Origin: Bacteroidales bacterium
GTDB taxonomy: Bacteria; Bacteroidota; Bacteroidia; Bacteroidales; UBA932
Length of the DNA: 15,723 nt
Reading direction: 5' to 3'
Assembly (NCBI GenBank): GCA_017478685.1
Contig: JAFVDC010000131.1
Coordinates: 1-15,723, forward strand
Within the stretch, counting starts at the first letter, position 1. Each line of letters starts with the position of its first letter. The notes below the pieces were generated by a model. That model was not told the origin of the DNA. It did no database searches and saw nothing but the letters and a program-made list of their open reading frames with translations. Of this stretch, positions 7,122 through 13,829 are shown in pieces. The position numbers and the translations under genes are program-made.

Positions 7122-9851
7122 CTAGTTTGAAGACCTCAGGAGGTTCCTGGACAGGATAATCACGGAGACGATGGACGTTACGCCGGAGAGAGTCTTGGCC
7201 GCCACGCTTTCGAAGTCCACCTTGGTCTTGGGCTCTTCTATCTTGCGGTTGTGGTTGTCAATCTTGTCCTGGTCCATGCTGAGCGTGATAACGCTGCCGG
7301 GCTCCACAACGGGAGTGGCGCGGAAAATGAACTGCTTGGTGCCCTTGGACTGGTTGTTGGGAAGGGTAACGGTTACGCTCTTTCTGTCGGCGTACTTGTC
7401 AATGTCGCCGGCGAAGTTCTTGATGTACCATGCGGCAGTGTGAGGGCCCTGGTAGATGATGGTCTTCTGGCCGTCCACGAAATCCTCGGGGATGTACTGG
7501 TTCATGCGGGTACCGACGGCACGGATGACGATGGTGTTCTCCTGGCGGGAAACGTTGATCACGTCTCCGTCCATGAGGATGGGATCCATGTCAATCTTTT
7601 CCTTTCTCTTGTCCATCTTGGAAAGGTCTATGCCGATACGGCCGCGGAAACGGCCATTGGTACGGAAGATGCTGGTGAAAGGATCGGCATCGTCAAGAAG
7701 ACCGCCGGCCTGCGCAATTATGGCGGAAAGCTGGGTGCGGGAGTCCTCGAGCACATAGATGCCGGGATATTTCACGCGGCCACTCAGTTCTACGGTTCGG
7801 CCCGTAGAGAAGTTAGGGGTCATGCGCACCACCACGTGGTCGTAGGGCTGCAGCTGGAAGGAAGGATCCGTCACGTTGTAGTCCTGGTCCACGGAAAGGG
7901 TGATGAGGTCGTACTGAGGCTCGTCTTTGTCGGAGATATTCACGCGGAACACCTCAACACGGTTGTAAGCGGCGCCAACCTCAAAGCCGCCGGCCATCAT
8001 GATAAGGTCGTGGATGGTGAGCGAAGGGTCGTAGGTAACGCCCGTAGCGTTCTTGACGGCACCCGCGATGCGGACCTCACCGATATTGGTGTAGGTGGTG
8101 TTGTCGTATACCGTGAGCTGGTCTCCGGGCTGGAGGAGCTTGTCTTTGTCGGCGTCAAGGTTGATGCGGAGGTACTCTCGTTTGTCCGGGTTGGAGATGT
8201 CCTTGCGGGTGATGTATGCAACTGGGAACACGCTGGGCTTGAGACCGCCTGCAAGCTCAATGGCCTGGCCGATGGTCATGCGGTCGTTGAGGCCGAACTG
8301 GCGGGTGAACGGGCGGCGTACCTGACCGTTGACCGCAATTGTCTCAGTGTCGCGGAAGTTGGCCTGCTCAAGCACGGTGACAACATCCCTTGCCTTGAGG
8401 GTGAAGTCCGGGTTGCCGTCTTCGCCGGGGAAGGGCACGGTGATAACCTCAACGGTTTCATCCGCGTTGGTACGCTCCACAATCACATAGTCTTTCTTGA
8501 CGGTGTAACGGGGTTCGGCCTTTTCAATGAGGGCCTTCAGGCTCTTGTTGGACTCGAAGTCGAAGCGGCCGCCGTAGTAGACGTCTCCGTTGATTTCAAC
8601 GTAGTTCTCAAGCGGACGGGCCGAAGACTTGATCCTCACAACGTCTCCGGGACGAAGGGTGACCTTCTTGCTGCCGGAGAGGACCTCGGAGAGCTTGTAT
8701 TCCTGGTAGCTGAGCTCACCGTTTTCCTGACGCTCTATCTGGACGAATTCAGGGTAGGCGTTGTAGGCAAGGCCGCCGGCAAATTCAATGAGATCATTAA
8801 GATTCTCACTGTCAATCATTTCGTAGCGCATGGGGCGCTTTACGGCACCCTCGATGGAAACCACCTTCTGGGCAATGGGAACAAACACTACGTCGTTGTT
8901 CTGGAGGTCATAGGGAAGGCCCACGGTGGGGTTTGTCATGTACTTGTAGAGGTCCAGGGTGTAGGTTTTGCCTGCACGGGAAAGCTGGATGTTACGCACG
9001 GAACCCGCTGCGGTGGGGCCGCCTGCGGCTGCAAGGGCGTTGAACACGTTGTTGAGGGCGCTGATGGTGAAGCCGCCCTGTACGCCAACCTCACCGTAGA
9101 TGCTCACGGCAAGGGTACGGGCCGTTGTGATGGTAACCGCAATCTGGTCCGGGCGGAAGGAATAGTGCTGGGACAGCTTGGAGCGGATGGCTGCACGGCC
9201 CTGGGCAAGAGTCATGCCCTTGAGGAAGATCTTGGTGGCACCTGCGGGCTGGATGGAGCCGTCTGCGGCTATCCTCTGGTGGATTTCCGTTTGGGAAGAG
9301 CCGAAGATTGAGATGTGGACTTCATCTCCTTCTCCAAGGATGTAGGTATCGGGGGCCTGGGCGCCGTCCGTGGTACGGAACACATCCAGGGTTTTTCCGG
9401 TGAACATCGAGTGGCCGTAGATGTCGTTGCCGGCCGTTGCGGAGACATTGCTTTCTGCAAGGGTCTTCTCAAGGGCGCTTTCTGCGGCGGCCTCTCCCAT
9501 TGTGGTCTGGGGAACATCGGCCGAAGCCACGGGAACTGCAACGGCAGTGCCGTCACTTGTGGTGGCTGTCACGGTTTCTCCGCCGGTGGCTGCAGCAGGG
9601 GCCGCTGCGCCGGCCTTCTGGGCCTGGAGTTCGTCCAGGATTGCCATGACGCGGCCCTGGTATTTGGGATACTCTGACGGGGGAATTGCTTCAGGGTTGA
9701 TGCCGTCCTGCATGAGACGGGCACGGACTTCGGCTTCCGTGAGGCCGCGCTTGTCAAGTTCTGCGCGGGCCATTGAAAGCATGGAGGCCGACTGGGCTAT
9801 TGCCATGACGGACACCAGAATCATAAAGAAGGAGAGGAAAAATCTCTTCAT
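7122..9851 (-). CDS. Wza-like polysaccharide export protein with six SLBB repeats
   Basis: The 909-residue protein begins with a signal peptide (1-20) ending in MAIAQ. A Poly_export (PES) domain lies at about 168-245 (ILGEGDEVHISIFG). Six SLBB-like repeats follow, recognisable from their [VI]xIxGxVxxPG-type starts near residues 249, 331, 418, 505, 593 and 687. A C-terminal domain (about 775-880) ends in a hydrophobic helix (about 886-901). It is far larger than E. coli Wza (about 380 residues) and resembles the long SLBB exporters of Bacteroidota. No lipobox cysteine is present, unlike Wza, so anchoring must come through the C-terminal helix or partners. It is the first gene of the operon and presumably forms the periplasmic/outer-membrane export channel. 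Confidence 0.93.
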   Translation of the reverse strand: MKRFFLSFFMILVSVMAIAQSASMLSMARAELDKRGLTEAEVRARLMQDGINPEAIPPSEYPKYQGRVMAILDELQAQKAGAAAPAAATGGETVTATTSDGTAVAVPVASADVPQTTMGEAAAESALEKTLAESNVSATAGNDIYGHSMFTGKTLDVFRTTDGAQAPDTYILGEGDEVHISIFGSSQTEIHQRIAADGSIQPAGATKIFLKGMTLAQGRAAIRSKLSQHYSFRPDQIAVTITTARTLAVSIYGEVGVQGGFTISALNNVFNALAAAGGPTAAGSVRNIQLSRAGKTYTLDLYKYMTNPTVGLPYDLQNNDVVFVPIAQKVVSIEGAVKRPMRYEMIDSENLNDLIEFAGGLAYNAYPEFVQIERQENGELSYQEYKLSEVLSGSKKVTLRPGDVVRIKSSARPLENYVEINGDVYYGGRFDFESNKSLKALIEKAEPRYTVKKDYVIVERTNADETVEVITVPFPGEDGNPDFTLKARDVVTVLEQANFRDTETIAVNGQVRRPFTRQFGLNDRMTIGQAIELAGGLKPSVFPVAYITRKDISNPDKREYLRINLDADKDKLLQPGDQLTVYDNTTYTNIGEVRIAGAVKNATGVTYDPSLTIHDLIMMAGGFEVGAAYNRVEVFRVNISDKDEPQYDLITLSVDQDYNVTDPSFQLQPYDHVVVRMTPNFSTGRTVELSGRVKYPGIYVLEDSRTQLSAIIAQAGGLLDDADPFTSIFRTNGRFRGRIGIDLSKMDKRKEKIDMDPILMDGDVINVSRQENTIVIRAVGTRMNQYIPEDFVDGQKTIIYQGPHTAAWYIKNFAGDIDKYADRKSVTVTLPNNQSKGTKQFIFRATPVVEPGSVITLSMDQDKIDNHNRKIEEPKTKVDFESVAAKTLSGVTSIVSVIILSRNLLRSSN

Positions 9852-9885
9852 AGCTATAGTTTTGTAATAATTGTCAATAAGCCTA

Positions 9886-9916
9886 CAAATTTACGAAAAT
9901 AAATTGAAAGTATAAA
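9886..9916 (-). promoter_or_regulatory. Promoter of the polysaccharide-export operon
   Basis: Read on the minus strand, TTTA (plus 9913-9916, one mismatch to TTTG) is followed after 19 nt by TAAATTTG (plus 9886-9893), a full match to the -7 form TAnnTTTG. Transcription should start near 9879, giving a leader of roughly 28 nt before the ATG at 9851. No strong Shine-Dalgarno sequence is visible. Confidence 0.75.
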
Positions 9917-9943
9917 GGATGCGGTTATTTGGTATAGAAAATG

Positions 9944-9951
9944 TATATTTG
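9944..9951 (+). promoter_or_regulatory. Probable -7 element of the divergent secreted-protein gene
   Basis: TATATTTG matches TAnnTTTG and ends 17 nt before the ATG at 9969. No good TTTG lies at the proper 19-21 nt distance; the TTTG at 9928-9931 is only 12 nt away. The promoter may therefore be weak or need an activator. The transcript leader would be about 10 nt. The rest of the 117-bp divergent spacer (9852-9968) is AT-rich with no other signal seen. Confidence 0.5.
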
Positions 9952-9968
9952 CAGCGGATTTAGTTATT

Positions 9969-10946
9969 ATGAAAAGGATTATTTTGAGCATTCTGGCAGC
10001 CCTTGCATGCTGCAGCGCGTTCTCCCAGCAGGTACGCACCAACTACCGCAGCGGCGGTTTCACCCATATTTCCACCGAGTATGAGGCAATAAAGCTTTCC
10101 GACAATCCCTCGGAAGTCAGGGTGGAACTTGTGGGCCTTCCGGACGGATCGTCAATGTATCTTCTCTACATCAACCTTTACCAGAAGCAGTCCGTAGTTG
10201 CGCCCAAGGGTGTGAAGATGTCGGCCACCCTCCCCTCCGGGAAGTTCGTGCGCCTGGACCAGATAGGCCAGGATTCGGCCACAAAAGCGCGCCTTGAAGA
10301 CGGGACTTTCCGCAACCGCCTGAAGTATGCCGCAGAGAGCCAGGACATTGAAAAGCTCATAAAGGGCGTGAAGTCCATTGACCTTGTAACGGGCTGGAAC
10401 CCTGACGATTATGTGCAGGCCAGCTTCCCTCAGGACGAATTCGCAAAACTCCTGAAATCCCACTGCGAGGCTATCCTGAAGGCCGCCGACACCACCATTG
10501 AACTTTCGGCCACAATAGGGGCCCGCTCAGACAACAAGGGCAGCACCCTCACCACCTCCAATCCAGTCATGGCCCGCGGCGCCGCCATGGACTACAACGT
10601 GATTCTCTCCCACCTCTACTACAAAAACACCGGCAACGAAGACATAGACCTGGCGGTTGTGCTGGGGACTTCGGCAAAGCACCATATCCCCTACGACGCC
10701 CCCGTTGTATTCACCCTGCGTGACGGCTCTTCCATAAGCCTCATCCAGGCCCGCGACGACGTCAATTTCTTCTATATCTACCCTTCCATCCAGGACCTCC
10801 ACAGGATGGCCGAAGCCGGAGTTGCCTCAATATCAATAGAATGCGAGGACGGTACCGTTACAGATACCATCCCCGCATCGGATGAAGATTTTTCAAATGC
10901 AATCAACAAGCAGCTTCAACTGCTGTTGTCCGTGAGCCCAAGATAG
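9969..10946 (+). CDS. secreted protein with two similar halves, unknown function
   Basis: The 325-residue protein has a signal peptide (MKRIILSILAAL, then ACCSAFSQ; cleavage likely near residue 20). Cysteines 14-15 make a lipoprotein conceivable, but the lipobox is poor. The mature part looks like an internal duplication. Residues about 62-170 and 210-320 share the order: a strand with YLLYINLY or LSHLYYKN, an AP motif, a short strand ending in xLxxG with a following hydrophobic, a Q(D)-containing helix, GVxSI, then an acidic segment with F and a long C-terminal helix. I recognise no named family and no catalytic motif. It is divergent from the export operon across a 117-bp spacer and ends 2 nt before the convergent GH109 gene. 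A periplasmic or surface structural role is possible but unproven. Confidence 0.8.
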   Translation: MKRIILSILAALACCSAFSQQVRTNYRSGGFTHISTEYEAIKLSDNPSEVRVELVGLPDGSSMYLLYINLYQKQSVVAPKGVKMSATLPSGKFVRLDQIGQDSATKARLEDGTFRNRLKYAAESQDIEKLIKGVKSIDLVTGWNPDDYVQASFPQDEFAKLLKSHCEAILKAADTTIELSATIGARSDNKGSTLTTSNPVMARGAAMDYNVILSHLYYKNTGNEDIDLAVVLGTSAKHHIPYDAPVVFTLRDGSSISLIQARDDVNFFYIYPSIQDLHRMAEAGVASISIECEDGTVTDTIPASDEDFSNAINKQLQLLLSVSPR

Positions 10947-10948
10947 GG

Positions 10949-12325
10949 TTACTTTGCAAAGGCGTAGCTGAATCCTTTTATCTTGTCCCATTCTCCGCGT
11001 GTGAAGTCAGGAACTTCCACGGGGACGCAGCCGTTTTCAATGGAGATGCGTGACAGCTCAGTTACGCAGCACCATTCGGCAAGGTCGTACACGTCCATGT
11101 CAAGGGGCAGGCCGTTGTTGAGGCAGTAGATGAGGCGGTAGTCCATGATGAAGTCCATGCCGCCGTGGCCGCCGACTTCCTTTGCCAGGGCCTCAAGCTC
11201 CGGAGTAAGGATAGGGTTGCGGTACTTTGCCATAAGGGCGTCCAGGTCTTCGCCTTCATAGACTTTTTCAAACTCAAGGTCTTCATAGTCAACGTCTCCG
11301 GTGTTCTCCGTCCTGAGGCACACCTGGCCCACAGGGTACTTGGCGGCATAGCCGTCCGTGCCCACAAGCTGGTACATGCGGTCATAGGGGCGTGGAGTCA
11401 TGACGTCGTGCTCGATGAGGATGCTCTTGCCCTTTGCGGTGCGGATCATGGTCATGGTTTCGTCGCCGTTCTGGAAATCCGTGCAGGGCTTGCCGGTGAG
11501 CTTCTCTACGTGCTTGGGACCGTTGAAGGGATCAGTGTCCATAGCCACAAGGGTGGTGAGGCGGTCTCCGCGGTGGATATTGAGGGCCTGTGCAATGGGG
11601 CCGAATCCGTGGGTGGGATAGAGGTCTCCCCTGTGCTTCTGGTTAAACTCCAGACGCCAGTTGCGCCAGTACTTGCTCCAGTAGGGGTCAAGGTTGTGGT
11701 GGTAGGAGCCTTCAACGTGGATGATGTCCCCGAAAACGCCCTGCTGCGCCATTGTAAGGGCGGTGAGCTCAAAGAAGTCGTAGCAGCAGTTCTCAAGGAT
11801 CATGCAGTGCTTGCGGGTGCGCTCGGAGGTGTTCACAAGGTCCCAGCAGGCCTCAAGGGTTTCGGCCGAAGGAACCTCCAGGGCAACGTGCTTGCCGTGC
11901 TCCATGGCGTAAAGGGCCACGGGAACATGGTGGATCCAGTCCGTGCAGATATACACAAGGTCTACGTCGGGGTCTTCGCAGAGCTGCTTGTACACTTCCT
12001 CGTCGCCGGCATATACCTTTGCGCTCATGCCGCGGCTCTGAAGGACCTTGAGGTTCTTTTCGGCGCGGTCCGGTTCTACGTCGCAGATGGCGGCAATGTG
12101 GCTGCCGGGAACATATGAGAGGCGGTGTACGGCGCCGCTGCCGCGGTCACCGAGGCCGACAACGCCAATGCCGACATCGGCAATTGGCTCAGCGGCAAAC
12201 TGGAGCATTGATTCCTGGCCGGCGGGACGCGGAGGAACCTGGGTCTTGATGACCTTCTGTGCAGGCTGGCTGCATGAAACTACTGCAATTGATGCGGCAG
12301 CAAGGAGGATGTTTCTCAGTTTCAT
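10949..12325 (-). CDS. GH109-family alpha-N-acetylgalactosaminidase, lipoprotein form
   Basis: The 458-residue product is a Gfo/Idh/MocA-fold enzyme of glycoside hydrolase family 109. A lipoprotein signal (MKLRNILLAAASIAVVSC) places Cys18 at the lipid-attachment site, so it should act outside the cytoplasm. The NAD-binding Rossmann fold starts at about 50 with GVVGLGDRG (54-62). The HVALEVPS motif (Glu150), ENCCYD (178-183), GSYHHNL (206-212) and LYPTHGFGP (235-243) are the conserved family positions. GH109 enzymes remove alpha-linked GalNAc with NAD+ as a recycled cofactor. The ATG overlaps the kinase stop by 4 nt (ATGA), so translation is coupled. The substrate is inferred from the family; some GH109 members may act on other sugars. 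Confidence 0.9.
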   Translation of the reverse strand: MKLRNILLAAASIAVVSCSQPAQKVIKTQVPPRPAGQESMLQFAAEPIADVGIGVVGLGDRGSGAVHRLSYVPGSHIAAICDVEPDRAEKNLKVLQSRGMSAKVYAGDEEVYKQLCEDPDVDLVYICTDWIHHVPVALYAMEHGKHVALEVPSAETLEACWDLVNTSERTRKHCMILENCCYDFFELTALTMAQQGVFGDIIHVEGSYHHNLDPYWSKYWRNWRLEFNQKHRGDLYPTHGFGPIAQALNIHRGDRLTTLVAMDTDPFNGPKHVEKLTGKPCTDFQNGDETMTMIRTAKGKSILIEHDVMTPRPYDRMYQLVGTDGYAAKYPVGQVCLRTENTGDVDYEDLEFEKVYEGEDLDALMAKYRNPILTPELEALAKEVGGHGGMDFIMDYRLIYCLNNGLPLDMDVYDLAEWCCVTELSRISIENGCVPVEVPDFTRGEWDKIKGFSYAFAK

Positions 12326-13374
12326 ATTTTTTCAATAAATGCTTTCATCTGGGGTACCTTAGCCATGGCGGCGTGGAACAGGGCCACCTGGTTGCGGGTG
12401 CGCACAAGATTGTGTTCCGGGTATTTGATCTTGTAGTAGGTGTCTCCGTTGATGTAATCGGCAAAGAAACGTACCGCCTGCATGTAGGGGAACAGGCATG
12501 CCGAATAAGGGAGATTCTCTTTCTCGATGGGGGTGAGGAACACCTTGGCGCTCTCTATGTAGCCCTTTGCGAAGGCCTCGAAGATGTCCATGCGGAAGTC
12601 CACTTTCTCCACCTCCGGGCTGTCTTCGGCCACGGTGTTGGCGGCGGTCCTGAGGAAATCTCCGAAGTCGGAGAACACGAAGCTGGGCATGAGGGTGTCA
12701 AGGTCTATGACGCAGAGGATGTTGCCATTGGCATCGAAGAGCATGTTGTTCACCTTGGTGTCGCAGTGGCAGATGCGCTTGGGGAGCTTTCCTTCACGGA
12801 AAAGGCGTTCGGCCTTGCACATTTCTTCCTCAAACGGAAGGAGGTCTTCAAGGATGGCCTTTACCTCGGGTTCGGCCATTCTGCCGGCTTTGTCGGCCTT
12901 TACGGCCTCATGGAGCTGACGGGCACGGAGTTCCATGTTGTGGAAGTCCGGGATGGTCTCTCCAAGGGTGTCAGGGATGTCGGCGAGCATTGCCTCAAAC
13001 GCGCCGAAAGCCTTTCCGGCATAGTAGGAGTATTCCGGATTTACGGTTTCATAGGTGAAGGCGCCCTTGATGAAGATGGAAACGCGCCAATACTCCTTGC
13101 CGTCTGTCCAGTAAGTCTTGCCGGTTTCCTTGCAGGGGATGAAGGTAAGGGTCATCTGGCCTTTCTTCCGGATATGGGCCGTGGCGCAGTCTATGTTGTG
13201 CTGCAGAAGCTCAACGTCCTGGAAAATGGCGTTGTTGATTCTCTGGAGAACGTAATCGTTGGCGCCGTCTGTCTTTACAAGGAGGGTGTCGTTGATGAGA
13301 CCGTTGCCAAGGGGCTTGATCTCCTTTACATTGCCTTCAATTGCAAAAAATTTTACTATTTCAAGTGGTTCCAT
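12322..13374 (-). CDS. N-acetylhexosamine 1-kinase-like phosphotransferase (NahK family)
   Basis: This 350-residue protein has the APH/choline-kinase fold. The nucleotide loop is GNGLINDT (23-30). The Brenner-type motif HCDTKVNN (203-210) contains the probable catalytic Asp205, and IDLDTLMP (223-230) contains the metal-binding Asp224/Asp226. The motif set HxDTKxNN, then VIDLDTxMP, then DFGDFLR is the form seen in NahK, which makes GalNAc-1-P and GlcNAc-1-P from ATP. No signal peptide is present, so it is cytoplasmic. It is the first gene of a two-gene operon with the GH109 lipoprotein, a fitting pair: release of GalNAc outside, phosphorylation inside. Many databases call such proteins simply aminoglycoside phosphotransferase family; antibiotic resistance is not suggested here. 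Confidence 0.82.
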   Translation of the reverse strand: MEPLEIVKFFAIEGNVKEIKPLGNGLINDTLLVKTDGANDYVLQRINNAIFQDVELLQHNIDCATAHIRKKGQMTLTFIPCKETGKTYWTDGKEYWRVSIFIKGAFTYETVNPEYSYYAGKAFGAFEAMLADIPDTLGETIPDFHNMELRARQLHEAVKADKAGRMAEPEVKAILEDLLPFEEEMCKAERLFREGKLPKRICHCDTKVNNMLFDANGNILCVIDLDTLMPSFVFSDFGDFLRTAANTVAEDSPEVEKVDFRMDIFEAFAKGYIESAKVFLTPIEKENLPYSACLFPYMQAVRFFADYINGDTYYKIKYPEHNLVRTRNQVALFHAAMAKVPQMKAFIEKI

Positions 13375-13397
13375 TGTAGCTATGAGTGTTATCTATG

Positions 13398-13405
13398 CAA
13401 AGTTA
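13398..13405 (-). promoter_or_regulatory. -7 element of the kinase/GH109 operon
   Basis: On the minus strand this reads TAACTTTG, a full match to TAnnTTTG. It is followed by GCAT, and the ATG at 13374 lies 23 nt downstream. Transcription would start near 13391. The -33 region is poor: only a TTTC occurs, 16 nt upstream, inside the dyad at 13421-13439. That suggests the promoter is controlled by a regulator bound there. Confidence 0.65.
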
Positions 13406-13420
13406 GTGATTTTTCGCATA

Positions 13421-13466
13421 CGAAACGCTTCGGGTTTCGAAAAACGTTTCAAAGGGTTTCGAAACG
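13421..13466. promoter_or_regulatory. Cluster of GTTTCG/CGAAAC dyads, candidate operator
   Basis: Two inverted repeats lie just upstream of the kinase -7 element. The first is CGAAAC (13421-13426), 7 nt, then GTTTCG (13434-13439). The second is CGTTTC (13445-13450), 10 nt, then GAAACG (13461-13466), and it contains the 10-bp palindrome GTTTCGAAAC (13456-13465). The first dyad covers the -33 region. Spacing and position fit a repressor or activator site for a sugar-responsive regulator. No regulator gene is in the window, so the protein is unknown. Confidence 0.5.
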
Positions 13467-13610
13467 CCTCCCTAGGTGCAAAAATGGGGCGTTTTTGCAC
13501 CTGGACCCCGCCAGAACGCCTTCCCGGGTGCAAAAAGAGGGTGGTTTTGCACCTGGACCCCGCCAGAACGCCTTCCCAAGTGCAAAAATGGGGTGTTTTT
13601 GCACCCGGGC
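13465..13610. repeat. Tandem 52-bp repeat, about 2.8 copies, each with a stem-loop
   Basis: Units start at 13465, 13517 and 13569 with a period of 52 bp; the third is cut short near 13610. Each contains a hairpin whose arms are GTGCAAAA and TTTTGCAC: 13474-13484 with 13492-13502 (11 bp perfect, 7-nt loop), 13527-13535 with 13545-13553 (9 bp, 9-nt loop) and 13580-13588 with 13596-13604 (9 bp, 7-nt loop). The loops are G-rich. Between hairpins lies the smaller dyad CTGG...CCAG. Base changes fall mainly in the loops and flanks while the stems are kept. The period is not a multiple of three and no gene is convincing here. Confidence 0.85.
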
Positions 13611-13678
13611 AAGGCTGGCATCACCTAAAATAATCGTCGAGATAGTGTGGACCAGGTCCAGGCCGCTTGAGGGATTGC
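13611..13678. other. Gene-free spacer with a 13-bp palindrome
   Basis: Between the repeat array and the tRNA-Arg terminator I see no gene. The only structure is a perfect odd palindrome, TGGACC-A-GGTCCA, at 13648-13660. Its TGGACC half also occurs in the spacer of the 52-bp repeat, so it may be a decayed part of that array. Confidence 0.4.
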
Positions 13679-13702
13679 AAAAAAGCCGCCCGAAAAGGCG
13701 GC
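13679..13702 (-). terminator. Intrinsic terminator of tRNA-Arg
   Basis: On the minus strand a GCCGCC/GGCGGC hairpin (13685-13702, 6-nt loop) is followed by six T (plus 13679-13684). It starts 5 nt after the tRNA 3' end and would also stop any transcript reading through from the GH109-like gene upstream. Confidence 0.9.
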
Positions 13703-13706
13703 CAAG

Positions 13707-13780
13707 TGATTCCGACGCGATTCGAACGCGTGACCCACAGCTTAGAAGGCTGTTGCTCTATCCAGCTGAGCTACGGAACC
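13707..13780 (-). tRNA. tRNA-Arg (anticodon UCU)
   Basis: The minus strand folds as a cloverleaf. The acceptor stem GGTTCCG pairs with CGGAATC (one G-U pair), the D arm is GCTC...GAGC, the anticodon stem ACAGC/GCTGT encloses CTTCTAA (anticodon TCT), and the T arm CGCGT/ACGCG... encloses TTCGAAT. The discriminator is A at 13707. CCA is not encoded. It reads AGA codons. Confidence 0.95.
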
Positions 13781-13798
13781 ATCCTCTATTAGGGACTG

Positions 13799-13829
13799 CA
13801 AAGTTAGTTATTTTTCCGCTAAATGCAAG
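13799..13829 (-). promoter_or_regulatory. Promoter of tRNA-Arg, overlapping the upstream gene's end
   Basis: On the minus strand CTTG (plus 13826-13829, one mismatch to TTTG) is followed after 19 nt by TAACTTTG (plus 13799-13806). Its -33 element lies inside the last codons of the GH109-like gene (stop at 13808-13810). The -7 element lies in the 27-nt gap before the tRNA. The TAACTTTGCA form is the same as at the kinase promoter. Confidence 0.78.

Noticed and set aside
7251..9311. 686-residue open frame on the + strand opposite the exporter gene
   Set aside because: It is antisense to a clearly real SLBB exporter and is Val/Gly/His-rich without domains, as expected from reverse reading of a GC-biased gene.
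9928..9951. Full TTTG/TAnnTTTG promoter for the secreted protein
   Set aside because: The TTTG is only 12 nt from the -7 element, too close for the 19-21 nt rule; only the -7 box was kept.
11165..12118. 317-residue open frame on the + strand opposite the GH109 lipoprotein
   Set aside because: It is the complement of conserved GH109 coding sequence; low-complexity Val/Ala/Leu composition.
12322..13374. Aminoglycoside resistance phosphotransferase
   Set aside because: The fold is shared, but the HCDTKVNN and IDLDTLMP motifs and the GH109 partner fit an N-acetylhexosamine 1-kinase.
13474..13502. Intrinsic terminator in the repeat array
   Set aside because: The T run is inside the stem rather than after it, and the same structure repeats three times.
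13465..13610. CRISPR array
   Set aside because: The repeats are contiguous 52-bp tandem units with no unique spacers, and no cas gene is present.
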